Assembly (NCBI GenBank): GCA_038527485.1
Contig: JBCBFT010000006.1
Location: forward strand, 45,148-109,147
Length of the DNA stretch: 64,000 nucleotides
Origin: JALEFZ01 sp038527485
GTDB lineage: Bacteria; Bacteroidota; Bacteroidia; J057
Direction of reading: 5' to 3'
Positions 25,904 through 35,312 of this stretch are shown here, piece after piece. Positions within the stretch are counted from its first letter, which is position 1. Each line of letters opens with the position of its first letter. A program made the position numbers and the translations under genes. The notes under the pieces are model-generated. The model searched no databases and was not told where the DNA came from. It worked only from the letters and a program-made list of their open reading frames with translations.

Positions 25904-28108
25904 TCACTTCACCCACACCTTCTGCGTGTATCTCTTTTCTCCCACCTCCACATCGAGCAGGAAGATACCTGAGGAGTCTGTAGGAGCCGCCAACCTCAGC
26001 TGAGCGCTAGTAGGCATTTGGCTGCCCTGCTTCAACAATCTGCCTGTCAGATCAAACCACTTGTAGCTCACTTCCTGCGAAATCCCGTCAGGAAGCTTTA
26101 ACGTAACTTGTCCTTCTGTAGGATTGGGATAGAGGGCTAGGCTGTTGACGACGGGACGGTCGTTGCTGACCTTGAGATCTTGGAAGCGATAAATGCGCAC
26201 GCCACGTGGCTCAAGACCTGGGGCTTTACGCTGCCCATTGCTGAGGATGCGCAGCGTCGTACTATCACCTGAAAGGTAGTCATACACTTGCGCTGGTGCC
26301 ATCTTGTTGCCTGGGCGGAAGATCGTGACGGAGTCCGAAGCTTGATTGCTCAAGTTGGCCATGACCAGTACAGTGTCGCCATTCCAATAGCGGATGAAGC
26401 TGTACACATTGGCAGGTGAACTCAAGACCCACTCGTACTCTCCTCTACGCAGCGGCTCAGACTTTCTTCTGATCTCAATCAGGTCTCTGTATCGACTCCA
26501 CATCGAAGCAGAATCTGCCTGCATCGTCTCGACATTGTAGGTTGCATAGTTGCTGTTCACCCCGCGCCAAGGTACACCTGTCGTGAAGCCCGCATCTTCT
26601 CCTGCCGTCCACTGCATAGGCAGACGAATGTCTTCATCAGGTTTGGTTCCCAGCATTCCGACTTCTTCTCCATAGTAGATAAAAGGGACTCCTGGAAGGG
26701 TCAAGTACAGGCTAGCTGCTAGCTTGGACTTAGAGATATCTCCTCCCAGCACATCCATGAGACGATTTTGGTCATGATTAGTGAGAAATGTCCCCCATTG
26801 CAAATAAGGATAGGCATTGTAGGTTTTGTCTACCTGGAAAATGAGGCTATTGGTGTTGCTATTGTTGACACCATTGAGGATGGCATTGGCTAAGTCGAAT
26901 TCAAAGCAAAAATCCAGTCGATCGTTTTCTACATAAGGCACGACCTTGTCTGTATTTGTCCAAGCCTCTCCCACAGAAAAAGCATCAGATTTTACGCCCT
27001 TGTAAAACGTCCGGAAGTCTCCAAAGAAGTCAAAGGTCTGATTGACATCTTCGAGCTGAGAACCATTTTCATAAATAAATTTCACTGCGTCCAATCGGAA
27101 TCCATCTACGCCGATGTCCTTGAGCCAATATTCGGCTATGTCAAACATCTCTGTTCGAACCTCAGGTTGGGCGTAGTTCAAGTCGGGCATCCCACTCCAA
27201 AAGACTCCATAGTAATACTGATTCCCTGTTCCGTGCCATACTTGCTGTCCCCAAGGCCCATTATAGCCTGGGTCGAAAGTGCTCCAGCGAAACCAATTGC
27301 GCTTGGTAGAACTCTGGTTGGCGCTTGCAGACTGAAACCAGGGATGTTGCGTGGAAGCGTGATTCATGACATAATCAATGATCACTCGTATGCCACGCTT
27401 GTGGGCCTCTTCCAGAAAGTTTTCAAAATCCGCCATGGTTCCATAGTCGGGATTGATGCCGCGGTAGTCTGTGACATCATAGCCGTGATAGCTTGGAGAG
27501 GGGTGAATGGGCATCAGCCATATCCCTGTGATCCCTAGATCGGTATCGGTCGTAGGGTCGCCATCATTGAGGTAGTCTAGCTTCTCCACGATCCCATTGA
27601 AATCACCGATTCCGTCCCCATCGCTGTCATAAAAACTACGGACAAAAATTTCGTAAAATACGGCATCATTCCACCACTCGACTTCGCTGGGATCAGCCGT
27701 CTGGTAGATGCCCGAGGGGAGGTTGCCTTGACTCTTCTGTACATTGTACTCAAAGTCTACGGTTGCATGTTGAAGGGGGACCGAATAGTAGCGGTTGTTC
27801 CCTGCGCCTGGGAATTCTTCCCGTCCATTCCATGCACCATTGATGCGAAACTTAAATTCCAGTACTTCTCCTGATTCTAAGCCTGTGAGCATGACTTCCC
27901 AGATGCCATCTCCATCGGCGTCGGAGAGCCTGTTCGATTTTTGCCCCCAGCTATTGAAGTTTCCTGCTAGGTCAATGAATTCAGATTGAGGGTTAAAAGC
28001 TCCCTTGGTAATTTGTGAATTGAGGTCAACCCTGAATGTTACATTTACTGCCATCGAGGCATGAATGAAGCATACACTCAGGGCATAGAGTGCAAGTATC
28101 CGTAGCAT
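25904..28108 (-). CDS. Secreted alpha-amylase (GH13) with T9SS sorting domain
   Basis: A 734-residue secreted enzyme. It has a signal peptide (about 1-20), an N-terminal beta-sandwich starch-binding-like module (about 21-122), a GH13 catalytic barrel (about 150-560) and a C-terminal beta domain. A type IX sorting domain (about 655-734; NSLALYPNPTEGQVTLKL to YTQKVWVK) follows. The catalytic residues are visible: nucleophile D340 in GFRLDAV, acid/base E381 in VGEAWT and D446 in TNHDQNR. DSDGDGIGDFNGI is the usual calcium-binding turn. It should hydrolyse alpha-1,4-glucans at the cell surface after T9SS export. The N-terminal module is shared with the small secreted protein at 54773. The gene is transcribed alone. 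Confidence 0.93.
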   Translation of the reverse strand: MLRILALYALSVCFIHASMAVNVTFRVDLNSQITKGAFNPQSEFIDLAGNFNSWGQKSNRLSDADGDGIWEVMLTGLESGEVLEFKFRINGAWNGREEFPGAGNNRYYSVPLQHATVDFEYNVQKSQGNLPSGIYQTADPSEVEWWNDAVFYEIFVRSFYDSDGDGIGDFNGIVEKLDYLNDGDPTTDTDLGITGIWLMPIHPSPSYHGYDVTDYRGINPDYGTMADFENFLEEAHKRGIRVIIDYVMNHASTQHPWFQSASANQSSTKRNWFRWSTFDPGYNGPWGQQVWHGTGNQYYYGVFWSGMPDLNYAQPEVRTEMFDIAEYWLKDIGVDGFRLDAVKFIYENGSQLEDVNQTFDFFGDFRTFYKGVKSDAFSVGEAWTNTDKVVPYVENDRLDFCFEFDLANAILNGVNNSNTNSLIFQVDKTYNAYPYLQWGTFLTNHDQNRLMDVLGGDISKSKLAASLYLTLPGVPFIYYGEEVGMLGTKPDEDIRLPMQWTAGEDAGFTTGVPWRGVNSNYATYNVETMQADSASMWSRYRDLIEIRRKSEPLRRGEYEWVLSSPANVYSFIRYWNGDTVLVMANLSNQASDSVTIFRPGNKMAPAQVYDYLSGDSTTLRILSNGQRKAPGLEPRGVRIYRFQDLKVSNDRPVVNSLALYPNPTEGQVTLKLPDGISQEVSYKWFDLTGRLLKQGSQMPTSAQLRLAAPTDSSGIFLLDVEVGEKRYTQKVWVK

Positions 28109-28416
28109 AGTGGTAGGATTTAAGATAAATTAATATGTTTGTTTGATAGCAGGAGGAAGCAACTTCAAAGAAGGGGGAAATCCTCTTGTTCTCCAAATTA
28201 GATATACAAATTGGGCAATATTAAACCGCTTAAGCAGATAGCAAACAGAACGTTTTATGGGATGCATGAGCACATAAAAAATTACGCCCACACTGGAAAT
28301 CCCGTATGAGTTGTTGATTTCTCCCTCAATATCGTGTATCCAACACAGCCTCACTCACGCACTTACTAACTTACCTGATATGTACACTTCCATCTATTTA
28401 CCTTATCCCCTATCCC
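28109..28416. other. Divergent intergenic region, amylase and acetyltransferase
   Basis: These 308 bp lie between divergent starts, so both promoters should be here. I see no convincing TAnnTTTG box, RNA or coding gene. A 74-codon minus-strand frame at 28130-28354 has no family likeness and I do not call it. Confidence 0.5.
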
Positions 28417-28992
28417 ATGACTGAAAAAGAAAAAATGCTCTCGGGACAAATGTACGATGCCAGTGATCCCGTCCTTTCTGAAGAGAGGCATCGCGCGCGC
28501 TTACTATTCCAGAAGATCAATCAGATGGGAGATGAGGAAAAAGCGGCACGAGACCTACTGTTTTATGAGCTTTTTGGAGAAAGTGGAGAGGATCTGTGGA
28601 TTGAACCTCCTTTTTACTGTGACTATGGCTACAATATCAAGGTAGGAAAAAAGGTCTTCATGAATTTTAATTGTGTGATCTTGGATGTGATGGAGGTCAG
28701 AATGGGAAGCAATGTCCTCTTGGCTCCCAATGTGCAGATATACACTGCAACGCATCCAGTAGACGCTAAAACAAGGGCCACTTGGTTAGAGTTTGCGAAG
28801 CCTGTTACGATTGGGGATGATGTCTGGATCGGTGGCGGGGCCATCATCTGCCCAGGTGTGACGATCGGCAACGGGGTCGTCGTGGCAGCGGGAGCAGTCG
28901 TCACAAAAGATGTCCCCGACAATGTCGTCGTAGGAGGAAACCCTGCCAAGATCATCAAGGAAATCGACAATTCGGACTACTACGAATCATGA
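28417..28992 (+). CDS. Maltose O-acetyltransferase (Maa/LacA-like)
   Basis: The 191-residue protein has the N-terminal maltose acetyltransferase cap helices (KEKMLSGQMYDASDPVLSEE) followed by a left-handed beta-helix with hexapeptide repeats. The conserved blocks are PPFYCDYGYNIKVGKKVFMN, LDVMEVRMGSNVLLAPNVQI, the catalytic-His region TATHPVDAKTR, and IGDDVWIGGGAIICPGVTIG with VVGGNPAKIIKEI. These are the family hallmarks. Members acetylate maltose, glucose or galactosides with acetyl-CoA. The gene is divergent from the amylase, which may reflect a shared link to glucan breakdown, but the sugar is not predictable. Confidence 0.92.
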   Translation: MTEKEKMLSGQMYDASDPVLSEERHRARLLFQKINQMGDEEKAARDLLFYELFGESGEDLWIEPPFYCDYGYNIKVGKKVFMNFNCVILDVMEVRMGSNVLLAPNVQIYTATHPVDAKTRATWLEFAKPVTIGDDVWIGGGAIICPGVTIGNGVVVAAGAVVTKDVPDNVVVGGNPAKIIKEIDNSDYYES

Positions 28993-29447
28993 TCTCCGTA
29001 GAGACCGTGATTCATCACATCGCCAAATGATTCATCGAATTTTCAGTAGGATCATCTTTGGATGATTCATCACGTTCCTAGATCAGTTATATTTGTACAA
29101 TGATTTGCATCGCACAGACGGATCAAGTCATTAAGATGAATCACATCTGAACAAAAGCCCATATAAAATCACCTTTGCATAGGTTTTCGGCATAATATAT
29201 GTACCTTTGTCCCCTGATTTGAGGCTCGGTCCGTGGATCTGGCTACACTTTGAATCAAATGATCTTGAACAACAGGAAACAAGATCTGATCTTTTCAGTA
29301 TATACCTTGGGTTTAGTGTGCAAAATATATCAAGGAGAATCGTTTGAGTAAAGTTTGCTTCGACATTTCTCGAAAAATGCGTGAAAGACCCCCTAGGTCC
29401 CATATATCTGGTGGCCTTTGTAAACTTTAATCAATAATTATAACTCT
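28993..29447 (+). other. Long leader region of the DEAD-box helicase gene
   Basis: These 455 bp hold no protein gene I can support. The first part has several copies of GATTCATC between 29009 and 29075. A candidate promoter lies at 29174-29209, which would leave an untranslated leader of roughly 230 nt before the TTG start. A long leader is usual for cold-inducible DEAD-box genes, but no riboswitch class is recognisable. Confidence 0.45.
29174..29209 (+). promoter_or_regulatory. Candidate promoter of the DEAD-box helicase gene
   Basis: TTTG at 29174-29177 and TACCTTTG at 29202-29209 match the Bacteroidota -33 and -7 elements (TTTG and TAnnTTTG). The 24-bp spacer is a little longer than usual. 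The same spacing is seen at 48773-48808. Confidence 0.45.
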
Positions 29448-30938
29448 TTGGTATCATTTGACCACCTTGGGCTCTCTGCACCCGTGCTAAGAGCCATCTC
29501 CGAACTTGGATTTGAAACTCCCAGTGAAATTCAGGCCCAAGCTATCCCCCAGCTTATTGAAGGCGATCAAGACTTCATCGGTCTCGCCCAGACAGGAACA
29601 GGAAAAACAGCGGCTTTTGGTTTGCCCCTTTTGGAGCGAATCGATCCCAATGCCAAGCACACCCAAGCACTGATTTTAGCACCTACGCGTGAGCTAGGGC
29701 AGCAAATCGCACAGCAGTTGGGTCATTTTTCCAAGTATCTGGATCGACTCAATGTCCTTGCCGTATACGGTGGGGCCAATATCATGACCCAAATCAATGC
29801 CCTCAAGCGTCCCCAGCATGTCATCATTGCGACGCCTGGTCGCTTGATCGACCTCATCAAACGTAAAGCTGTCCGTCTGGATCGACTCGAATATCTCATC
29901 CTCGATGAGGCAGACGAGATGCTGACCATGGGCTTCAAAGAGGAAGTAGACCGTATCCTCAGCTATACTCCCGAAGAAAGAAATATTTGGCTTTTCTCTG
30001 CGACGATGTCCGCTGACATCACACGTATCGTACGCACGTACATGGAGAACCCTTTCGAGGTGAAACTGAATACACGCAACGAAGTCAATGCCAATATTTC
30101 CCATCAATTTGCTGTTGTCAGACGCTCTGATAAACTAGAAGCACTCGTTCGCTTCCTGGACGTCAATCCTGAGATGCGTGGAGTCGTGTTCTGTCGTACC
30201 AAGCGAGACACACAAAATCTGGCCGAAGACCTCCTCAAAAAGGACTACAAGGCCGATGCCCTTCACGGAGATCTTTCTCAACATCAGCGTGACCGCGTCA
30301 TGGGGCGTTTTAAGAACCACGAATTGCAAGTGCTCATCGCCACCGATGTCGCCGCACGTGGGATCGACGTCAATGACCTCACACACGTATTCCATTTCTC
30401 CTTACCCGACGATCTTTCCTACTACACGCACCGCAGTGGACGTACCGCTCGTGCAGGAAAGAAGGGTACCTCTATAGCTTTCGTCAACGGTAGAGAAAAG
30501 TACCGTGTAGGTCATATCTCCAAGTCCTTGGGTATCTCCTTCGAGCAAGTGATGATCCCGAGTGCAGAAGAGATCTATGACATGCGCATCAAAAACTGGG
30601 CGGAAAAAATCATGACTACCAATGTCAAAGGGAAGATTGAAAAGCCGCTCTGGGATAAGCTGAACCTATTTTTTGCCAATCTCTCCAAAGAGGAACTCTT
30701 GGCCAAAGTAGTAGCCAGCGAGATGGGGAAGCTACAGGTTAATTCACACAAAGACCTCAACGACATTCAGATCTATAAGAAAGATAGAGATGATAGACGC
30801 GGAGGCGATCGTAGAGGCGGTGGCCGTAGAGAGGGACGTCCCTATAATGGGAATCGTAACCGTAGCAATGGTTCCTCTGATGGGTACAAACCCAATAAGA
30901 AATCGAAAAAGCGTCGCCAAAAGAAGAAGAAATTCTAA
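29448..30938 (+). CDS. DEAD-box ATP-dependent RNA helicase
   Basis: A 496-residue helicase. I accept the TTG at 29448: there is no ATG between it and the in-frame stop upstream, and the first residues VSFDHLGLSAPVLRAISELG are the usual family beginning. It has the Q motif (FETPSEIQAQAIP), motif I AQTGTGKT at 47-54, PTRELGQQ, TPGRL, motif II DEAD, SAT, and motif VI HRSGRTARAG. After the two RecA domains comes a short helical extension and a strongly basic tail rich in RGG- and RRG-like repeats ending KKSKKRRQKKKKF, which binds RNA non-specifically. Relatives (CsdA, RhlE, DeaD) act in ribosome assembly and RNA decay in the cold. Confidence 0.93.
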   Translation: MVSFDHLGLSAPVLRAISELGFETPSEIQAQAIPQLIEGDQDFIGLAQTGTGKTAAFGLPLLERIDPNAKHTQALILAPTRELGQQIAQQLGHFSKYLDRLNVLAVYGGANIMTQINALKRPQHVIIATPGRLIDLIKRKAVRLDRLEYLILDEADEMLTMGFKEEVDRILSYTPEERNIWLFSATMSADITRIVRTYMENPFEVKLNTRNEVNANISHQFAVVRRSDKLEALVRFLDVNPEMRGVVFCRTKRDTQNLAEDLLKKDYKADALHGDLSQHQRDRVMGRFKNHELQVLIATDVAARGIDVNDLTHVFHFSLPDDLSYYTHRSGRTARAGKKGTSIAFVNGREKYRVGHISKSLGISFEQVMIPSAEEIYDMRIKNWAEKIMTTNVKGKIEKPLWDKLNLFFANLSKEELLAKVVASEMGKLQVNSHKDLNDIQIYKKDRDDRRGGDRRGGGRREGRPYNGNRNRSNGSSDGYKPNKKSKKRRQKKKKF

Positions 30939-30972
30939 TTTGACGTAGATATAAACGTAATTACTTGTCATG

Positions 30973-31001
30973 ACAGCTCCTTTTGTAGGGGCTGTTTTTT
31001 T
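30973..31001 (+). terminator. Terminator after the DEAD-box helicase gene
   Basis: The stem ACAGCTCC / GGGGCTGT (one G-U pair) with a loop of about 7 bases is followed directly by seven T residues. Confidence 0.88.
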
Positions 31002-31140
31002 ATTTATTCCATTTTACTCCACTTTTTTTTGCTCTCAAACCTCAAATCACGGGTTCATCCCTTCTTCCCCATATCATAGGCAGCTTACTACATACGAGAT
31101 GCTCTTTAGGGTGATTCACAACGCCTAATTGCTTACTGAT

Positions 31141-31713
31141 ATGCGAACGTTAATTTTTACTGTCCTCCTGCTCGGGATATATGGGACATGCTTTGCCCAG
31201 GAAGGCCCTCGGCTTTCCCTCTCTTTTACCAATCAACAAAACTCCCTGCCCTTCACTCGCATGGGACCTGTTCATCCTGGATTCGAGTTGGCCTATCAAC
31301 CGACACAGAATCAGACTTCTTATGGATCTGCAGGATGGTCATTTGCACTGGGAGCTTTTCATCATGGGTTTCCAGCTGATGGAATCTATGTGCGTGCGGC
31401 TCGACAGTGGACGTGGAAAACAGGTTCCTTCCTGGATCTGACAGGAAGTGCGGGACTAGGCTACCTCCACACCTTCACGACAGAGCCAGTGTATTGGCAA
31501 AATGAAGCAGGGGAATATGTCGAAAAGGCACGGTGGGGCAAGCCGCATCTCATGCCTGAAGTCGGTGTACAGGCTACGCTTTTCCCAAACAAAAGGCTCT
31601 CTCCTTTTGTCAGCTATCGATTTGCGGTAGAAACCTTCTACTCGCACTTTCTTTTTGTCCTTCCCCACAATTTTTATGGCTTCGGTCTCACCTATCAACT
31701 CACACAAAAATGA
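31141..31713 (+). CDS. Exported protein, probable small outer-membrane beta-barrel
   Basis: From the ATG at 31141 the product is 190 residues with a signal peptide (MRTLIFTVLLLGIYGTCFA, cleavage before QEGPRL). The mature part has alternating strands with aromatic residues (GSAGWSFALGAFHHGF, SFLDLTGSAGLGYLHTF, VSYRFAVETFY) and ends in YGFGLTYQLTQK, which looks like an outer-membrane barrel with aromatic closing strands. I do not recognise a named family. It overlaps the serine hydrolase lipoprotein gene by 4 bp (ATGA), so the two are coupled and may act together in the envelope. Confidence 0.7.
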   Translation: MRTLIFTVLLLGIYGTCFAQEGPRLSLSFTNQQNSLPFTRMGPVHPGFELAYQPTQNQTSYGSAGWSFALGAFHHGFPADGIYVRAARQWTWKTGSFLDLTGSAGLGYLHTFTTEPVYWQNEAGEYVEKARWGKPHLMPEVGVQATLFPNKRLSPFVSYRFAVETFYSHFLFVLPHNFYGFGLTYQLTQK

Positions 31714-32879
31714 AAAAGCTCCTCTTCTTCTTACCCACCCTTCTGCTTTTGGCAGCCTGTCACCAGGTAGAGACATTGGCACCTGAAACCTATACTTGCC
31801 AAGCCCTAGGCACAGACCTATCAGACCAGCATCCAAATACAGGTGCTTATGAAGCCCTCATCAACGGAAGCGATGCACAAGGTCTGGTCGGCGGAGCGAT
31901 CTTCATCCAGGATGAAAATGGCTACTGGCAAGGGGCCTGGGGAAAGGCCAACATTGAGGCGGACATCTCGATGGAGACCTGCCACCGATTTCTGATCGCC
32001 AGCATTTCCAAAGTATTTACGGCTACAGTCATTCATGCCATGGTAGATGATGGCTACTGGAAGCTAGACGATCCCATCTCTCAATACTTGCACCCTGATA
32101 CTGTCGCACGCATCGCCCATGCAGATCAAGCTACATTGGGCCACCTATTGAGTCATACCAGTGGGATTCCTGATCACTATACAGTTGCCTTTGAGCTGGA
32201 TAGGATCAATCAAATCGACAACGAGTGGCGCCATGAAGACTTTCTTTCTTATGTATTTGGACAACCTGCGACATTTGAACTGGGTACGAGTTATGGCTAT
32301 TCTAATACCAACTATGTACTCTTGGGCATTTTGGCCGAACGCGTGTCAGGCGAATCGCTAGCTTCTCTTTACGAAAACTACATCTTCCAACCTCTTGGAT
32401 TAGAAAGCGCCTATTTCGACGGCTATTCAGCACCGATCCCAACGGGTACGGCCCAAGGATATGGACAGCTCTACAAAGAAGGATTGATTGCCAGCACCCC
32501 TTTGTATCAGGATGAACTGAAAACGGGAGACGGAGGGATCGCCATCCATGCAGCCGATCTCGGAAAATTCTATCAAGGGCTGGCAAATGGCCAATTACTT
32601 TCTACAGAAAGCTATGCAGCGATGACGAATTGGTTTGAGCTTCCTGAGGATTGGGTGGAAGATGTGATTTACCAAAATAAGAATGGGTATGGCCTGGAAT
32701 ATTTTGACTATCCCAACGGTTATGCATGGGGACATACAGGATCTGTTGATGGATTTCTTTCCATAGCCATGTATTTCCCAGAGACACAACGTACCGCAAT
32801 CTTCCTAACCAATGAGGCCAGTGGTCGTAATAACAGATTGAATGTCTGGAATGAAGTCTTAGACATCCTGTTTGAATAG
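31710..32879 (+). CDS. Lipoprotein serine hydrolase of the beta-lactamase (class C/PBP4*) family
   Basis: A 389-residue protein with lipoprotein signal (LLLLAAC, Cys17). The penicillin-recognising fold is shown by its three motifs: S98-I-S-K101 in FLIASISKVF, the YSN triad in YGYSNTNYVLLG, and HTG in WGHTGSVDGF. The family is broad: beta-lactamases, D-alanyl-D-alanine peptidases, D-aminopeptidases and esterases, and no subgroup can be set from these motifs. The ATGA overlap with the preceding barrel-like protein implies co-translation. It ends at 32879 and is followed by an inverted repeat. Confidence 0.88.
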   Translation: MKKLLFFLPTLLLLAACHQVETLAPETYTCQALGTDLSDQHPNTGAYEALINGSDAQGLVGGAIFIQDENGYWQGAWGKANIEADISMETCHRFLIASISKVFTATVIHAMVDDGYWKLDDPISQYLHPDTVARIAHADQATLGHLLSHTSGIPDHYTVAFELDRINQIDNEWRHEDFLSYVFGQPATFELGTSYGYSNTNYVLLGILAERVSGESLASLYENYIFQPLGLESAYFDGYSAPIPTGTAQGYGQLYKEGLIASTPLYQDELKTGDGGIAIHAADLGKFYQGLANGQLLSTESYAAMTNWFELPEDWVEDVIYQNKNGYGLEYFDYPNGYAWGHTGSVDGFLSIAMYFPETQRTAIFLTNEASGRNNRLNVWNEVLDILFE

Positions 32880-32908
32880 ATCCTTCATCAAAAAGCTCAT
32901 CCTAACAG

Positions 32909-32958
32909 ACTGTTTTCCAAAGTAGGCACAAGTAAATTTTGCGTACTTTGGAAACAGT
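32909..32958. repeat. Long inverted repeat between hydrolase and amine oxidase genes
   Basis: The left arm (32909-32924) ACTGTTTTCCAAAGTA pairs with the right arm (32944-32958) TACTTTGGAAACAGT, one unpaired T apart from perfect. The loop is about 19 bases. No T run follows, so it is not a standard terminator; it could be an attenuator, operator or RNA-stabilising stem. Confidence 0.6.
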
Positions 32959-33016
32959 TGGGTAGACGCATGCAAGGATGCCATCTCCACACACGACTTT
33001 CTAAAAATCCACATCT

Positions 33017-34213
33017 ATGACAAGAAAAGAGTTCATCAAAAATTCGGCAATCCTGGGCTTAGGCCTTCCCTTCTTTTCCTCCTTTTTAACTTCATGTAGC
33101 CAGAGAAGCCTATTTGCTGGTGAAATCAACCCTTCATTCAATGGAAAAGTACTGATTGTAGGTGCGGGATCAGCTGGCCTCATGGCGGGGTATCTACTCA
33201 AGAGGTATGGCATCGACTTTCAAATCATCGAAGCCTCTAGTGTCTATGGAGGAAGGGTGAAAAAGGCTGCAAACTTTGCAGATTTCCCGATTGATCTTGG
33301 GGCCGAGTGGATTCATACGAATCCTCAAATTCTCTCTGAGCTACTGGATGAGGAAGATGCTGCTGCTGATATTGACATCATTCGATACAATCCTCAAAGC
33401 CTTTGGATTTGGTCTGAGGGTAAGCTTAAAAAGCGCGGCTTCTTTACCGAGTTTTATTCCGAGTATAAGTTCGCCTCGACTACTTGGTACGAATTCTTCG
33501 AGCAATATGTCGTTCCTTCTATTGCAGATGATATTATATATGATGCACCTGTAGCCACCATCGATTATACGGGCGATGAAGTGAAGATCCAAACGAGAGG
33601 GGGAGATAATTTCAGTGGAGATAAAGTCATTGTTACAGTTCCACTCACTGTCCTACAGAATGAAGACATTCAGTTTACGCCCTCCTACCCTGCGGAGAAA
33701 AAGGAGGCACTTTCTCAGGTAGAAATGCCCGATGGGATCAAGGTATTCATGGAGTTTTCCGAACGTTTTTATCCAGACTTACTGGGATTCAATAGTTTGG
33801 GTAATTTCTTAAATGCACCTGATGGAGAAAGAATCTATTATGATGCTGCTTTCAAGAAAGATACAAGCCGTCACATACTCGGACTTTTTACGGTAGGGGC
33901 TGAAGCCACGCCGTACGCTGAGATTGCCACTGACGAGGAATTGATCACCTATATTTTGGCTGAGTTAGATGAGATCTTCGAAGGAAAAGCTTCTCAAACC
34001 TACATTCAGCATGTCTCTCAAAATTGGTCTCAAGAGCCCTTTATTCGAGGATCTTATACCCACTATGAGGACTACAGTGTGCAGCAGGTCCTTGCCGAAC
34101 CCATAGATGGAAAAGTATACTTCGCAGGTGAGGCCTATCCCGAAGCATCATCTACTGTGCATGGAGCAGGGATTTCTGCCTTCACGGCTGTCGAAGCCAT
34201 TTTGCAGAGCTAG
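33017..34213 (+). CDS. Exported flavin amine oxidase-family protein
   Basis: A 398-residue protein with an unusual export signal: KEFIKNSAILGLGLPFF begins like a Tat-type substrate but lacks the twin Arg, and FLTSC (Cys27) forms a lipobox. The FAD-binding motif VGAGSAGLMAG is at 48-58, followed by IIEASSVYGGRVKK, and the C-terminal FAD motif is VYFAGEAYPEASSTVHGAGISA. These are the hallmarks of flavin monoamine oxidases such as polyamine or tryptophan oxidases; the substrate is unknown. Flavoproteins exported with bound cofactor usually use Tat, so the lack of RR is odd. Confidence 0.88.
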   Translation: MTRKEFIKNSAILGLGLPFFSSFLTSCSQRSLFAGEINPSFNGKVLIVGAGSAGLMAGYLLKRYGIDFQIIEASSVYGGRVKKAANFADFPIDLGAEWIHTNPQILSELLDEEDAAADIDIIRYNPQSLWIWSEGKLKKRGFFTEFYSEYKFASTTWYEFFEQYVVPSIADDIIYDAPVATIDYTGDEVKIQTRGGDNFSGDKVIVTVPLTVLQNEDIQFTPSYPAEKKEALSQVEMPDGIKVFMEFSERFYPDLLGFNSLGNFLNAPDGERIYYDAAFKKDTSRHILGLFTVGAEATPYAEIATDEELITYILAELDEIFEGKASQTYIQHVSQNWSQEPFIRGSYTHYEDYSVQQVLAEPIDGKVYFAGEAYPEASSTVHGAGISAFTAVEAILQS

Positions 34214-34230
34214 ACAAGAGACATTGATTT

Positions 34231-34393
34231 AGACCATGTTTGAAACCTCAAATCTGCGAAAAGTTTGCGCTTTCAGAACCTGAACTTCATCTATTTTGAT
34301 CGATTTAGCCCCACTAAATCTCACAAAATAGCTTTCGCCAGAACCTAAAATATCTGCTCTTTCGCTAGATTTTCATTGTTCCAAACATGGTCT
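34231..34393. repeat. MITE-like element with terminal inverted repeats
   Basis: 163 bp bounded by AGACCATGTTTGAA on the left and TTCCAAACATGGTCT on the right, which are inverted copies of one another with one extra base. It has no coding capacity. It contains a direct repeat CAGAACCT at both ends of an internal segment (about 34284-34340). Parts of it recur at 57871-57969 and 58033-58116. It occupies most of the 325-bp gap between the amine oxidase and a convergent lipoprotein gene. No transposase in the window has matching ends. Confidence 0.65.
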
Positions 34394-34538
34394 TATATAT
34401 CTCGAACGAGGACATAGATTTTAAGGAAACGAAGTAGATGTGTAGATGAAAGTCTCGCATCTACTTTGTCCTTTCATATTGCCTCTTATGAAGCCTTTTG
34501 TAGCATGAGATTCCCCTTTTATCTAGAGGATCGTATTT

Positions 34539-35312
34539 TTATTGAAATGTTACCTCCTTAATGCGCATCTCATGTAGCCATTTGCCTTCCTTCACAAGGT
34601 TGCTGCCCACAGGCATACGCGTAGGCAGCTTTACACCATCAAAGTCCTTCACGTCCTCAAACATAGCATACCCACTCACGAATTTATTAGCCTCACGAAT
34701 GGTATAAGCGACTTTTCCAATTAAATGGGTTTCCTGCTCCACCCAAACCACATATTGATCCATCTCTTTCTGAGGCTCGACTTGATTCCACGTAGCTAGG
34801 ACTCGATCATATGTTTTACCATTCATTTTTTCTGTACCCATCATTCGAAATACATTGGCTTCTAATATTCGGGCGGGAAACTCGATGAAATATTGATAAG
34901 TAGGAATCCAAAACGCTGCGTCTTTATGCGGTTTGACTTTCTGGGTTCCATCTGCCTTCTGAATGTAGGTTTCGCCATTCTTCATTCCCCAGACCTCTCC
35001 AGCCATTTTTTCTTGTTGAAAGGTCATCTCCCCGCCGAATTGCTTGGATACATAATCTAGTTGGATGGATACAGGATTTCCTTTAAAGGGATTGATCATT
35101 CCACCCAATCCTCCATAAAACTCATCCTCAAACTGTACGGTATAATGTGTGACCTGCGCCCATTTATCTGCTCCATGTGCCTTTTGGGCTTGTTCAAGGA
35201 TCGTCTTAGCTTGTAAGGTCGTATCCTCTTTGGCAGTCGAGTTGCTGAGATCGACGATTTTACAGGAAGAGAGGGAAGAGACGAGAAGCAAAAAAGGCAA
35301 TAGATAGCGCAT
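34539..35312 (-). CDS. Exported lipoprotein of unrecognised family
   Basis: A 257-residue protein with a lipobox, SLSSC (Cys17). The mature part is beta-rich, with strands such as VTHYTVQFEDEFYGG, PVSIQLDYVSKQFGGEMTF, EVWGMKNGETYIQK and KVAYTIREANKFVSGYAMFE, and ends with WLHEMRIKEVTFQ. This resembles the half-barrel of LolA/LolB-like or outer-membrane lipoprotein-sorting folds, but I cannot assign it. It is monocistronic and its upstream region carries the 83-bp repeat at 35481-35563 between it and the divergent sigma factor gene. Confidence 0.75.
   Translation of the reverse strand: MRYLLPFLLLVSSLSSCKIVDLSNSTAKEDTTLQAKTILEQAQKAHGADKWAQVTHYTVQFEDEFYGGLGGMINPFKGNPVSIQLDYVSKQFGGEMTFQQEKMAGEVWGMKNGETYIQKADGTQKVKPHKDAAFWIPTYQYFIEFPARILEANVFRMMGTEKMNGKTYDRVLATWNQVEPQKEMDQYVVWVEQETHLIGKVAYTIREANKFVSGYAMFEDVKDFDGVKLPTRMPVGSNLVKEGKWLHEMRIKEVTFQ

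Noticed and set aside
28130..28354. 74-codon minus-strand frame upstream of the acetyltransferase
   Set aside because: It lies in a promoter region and has no recognisable features of a protein.
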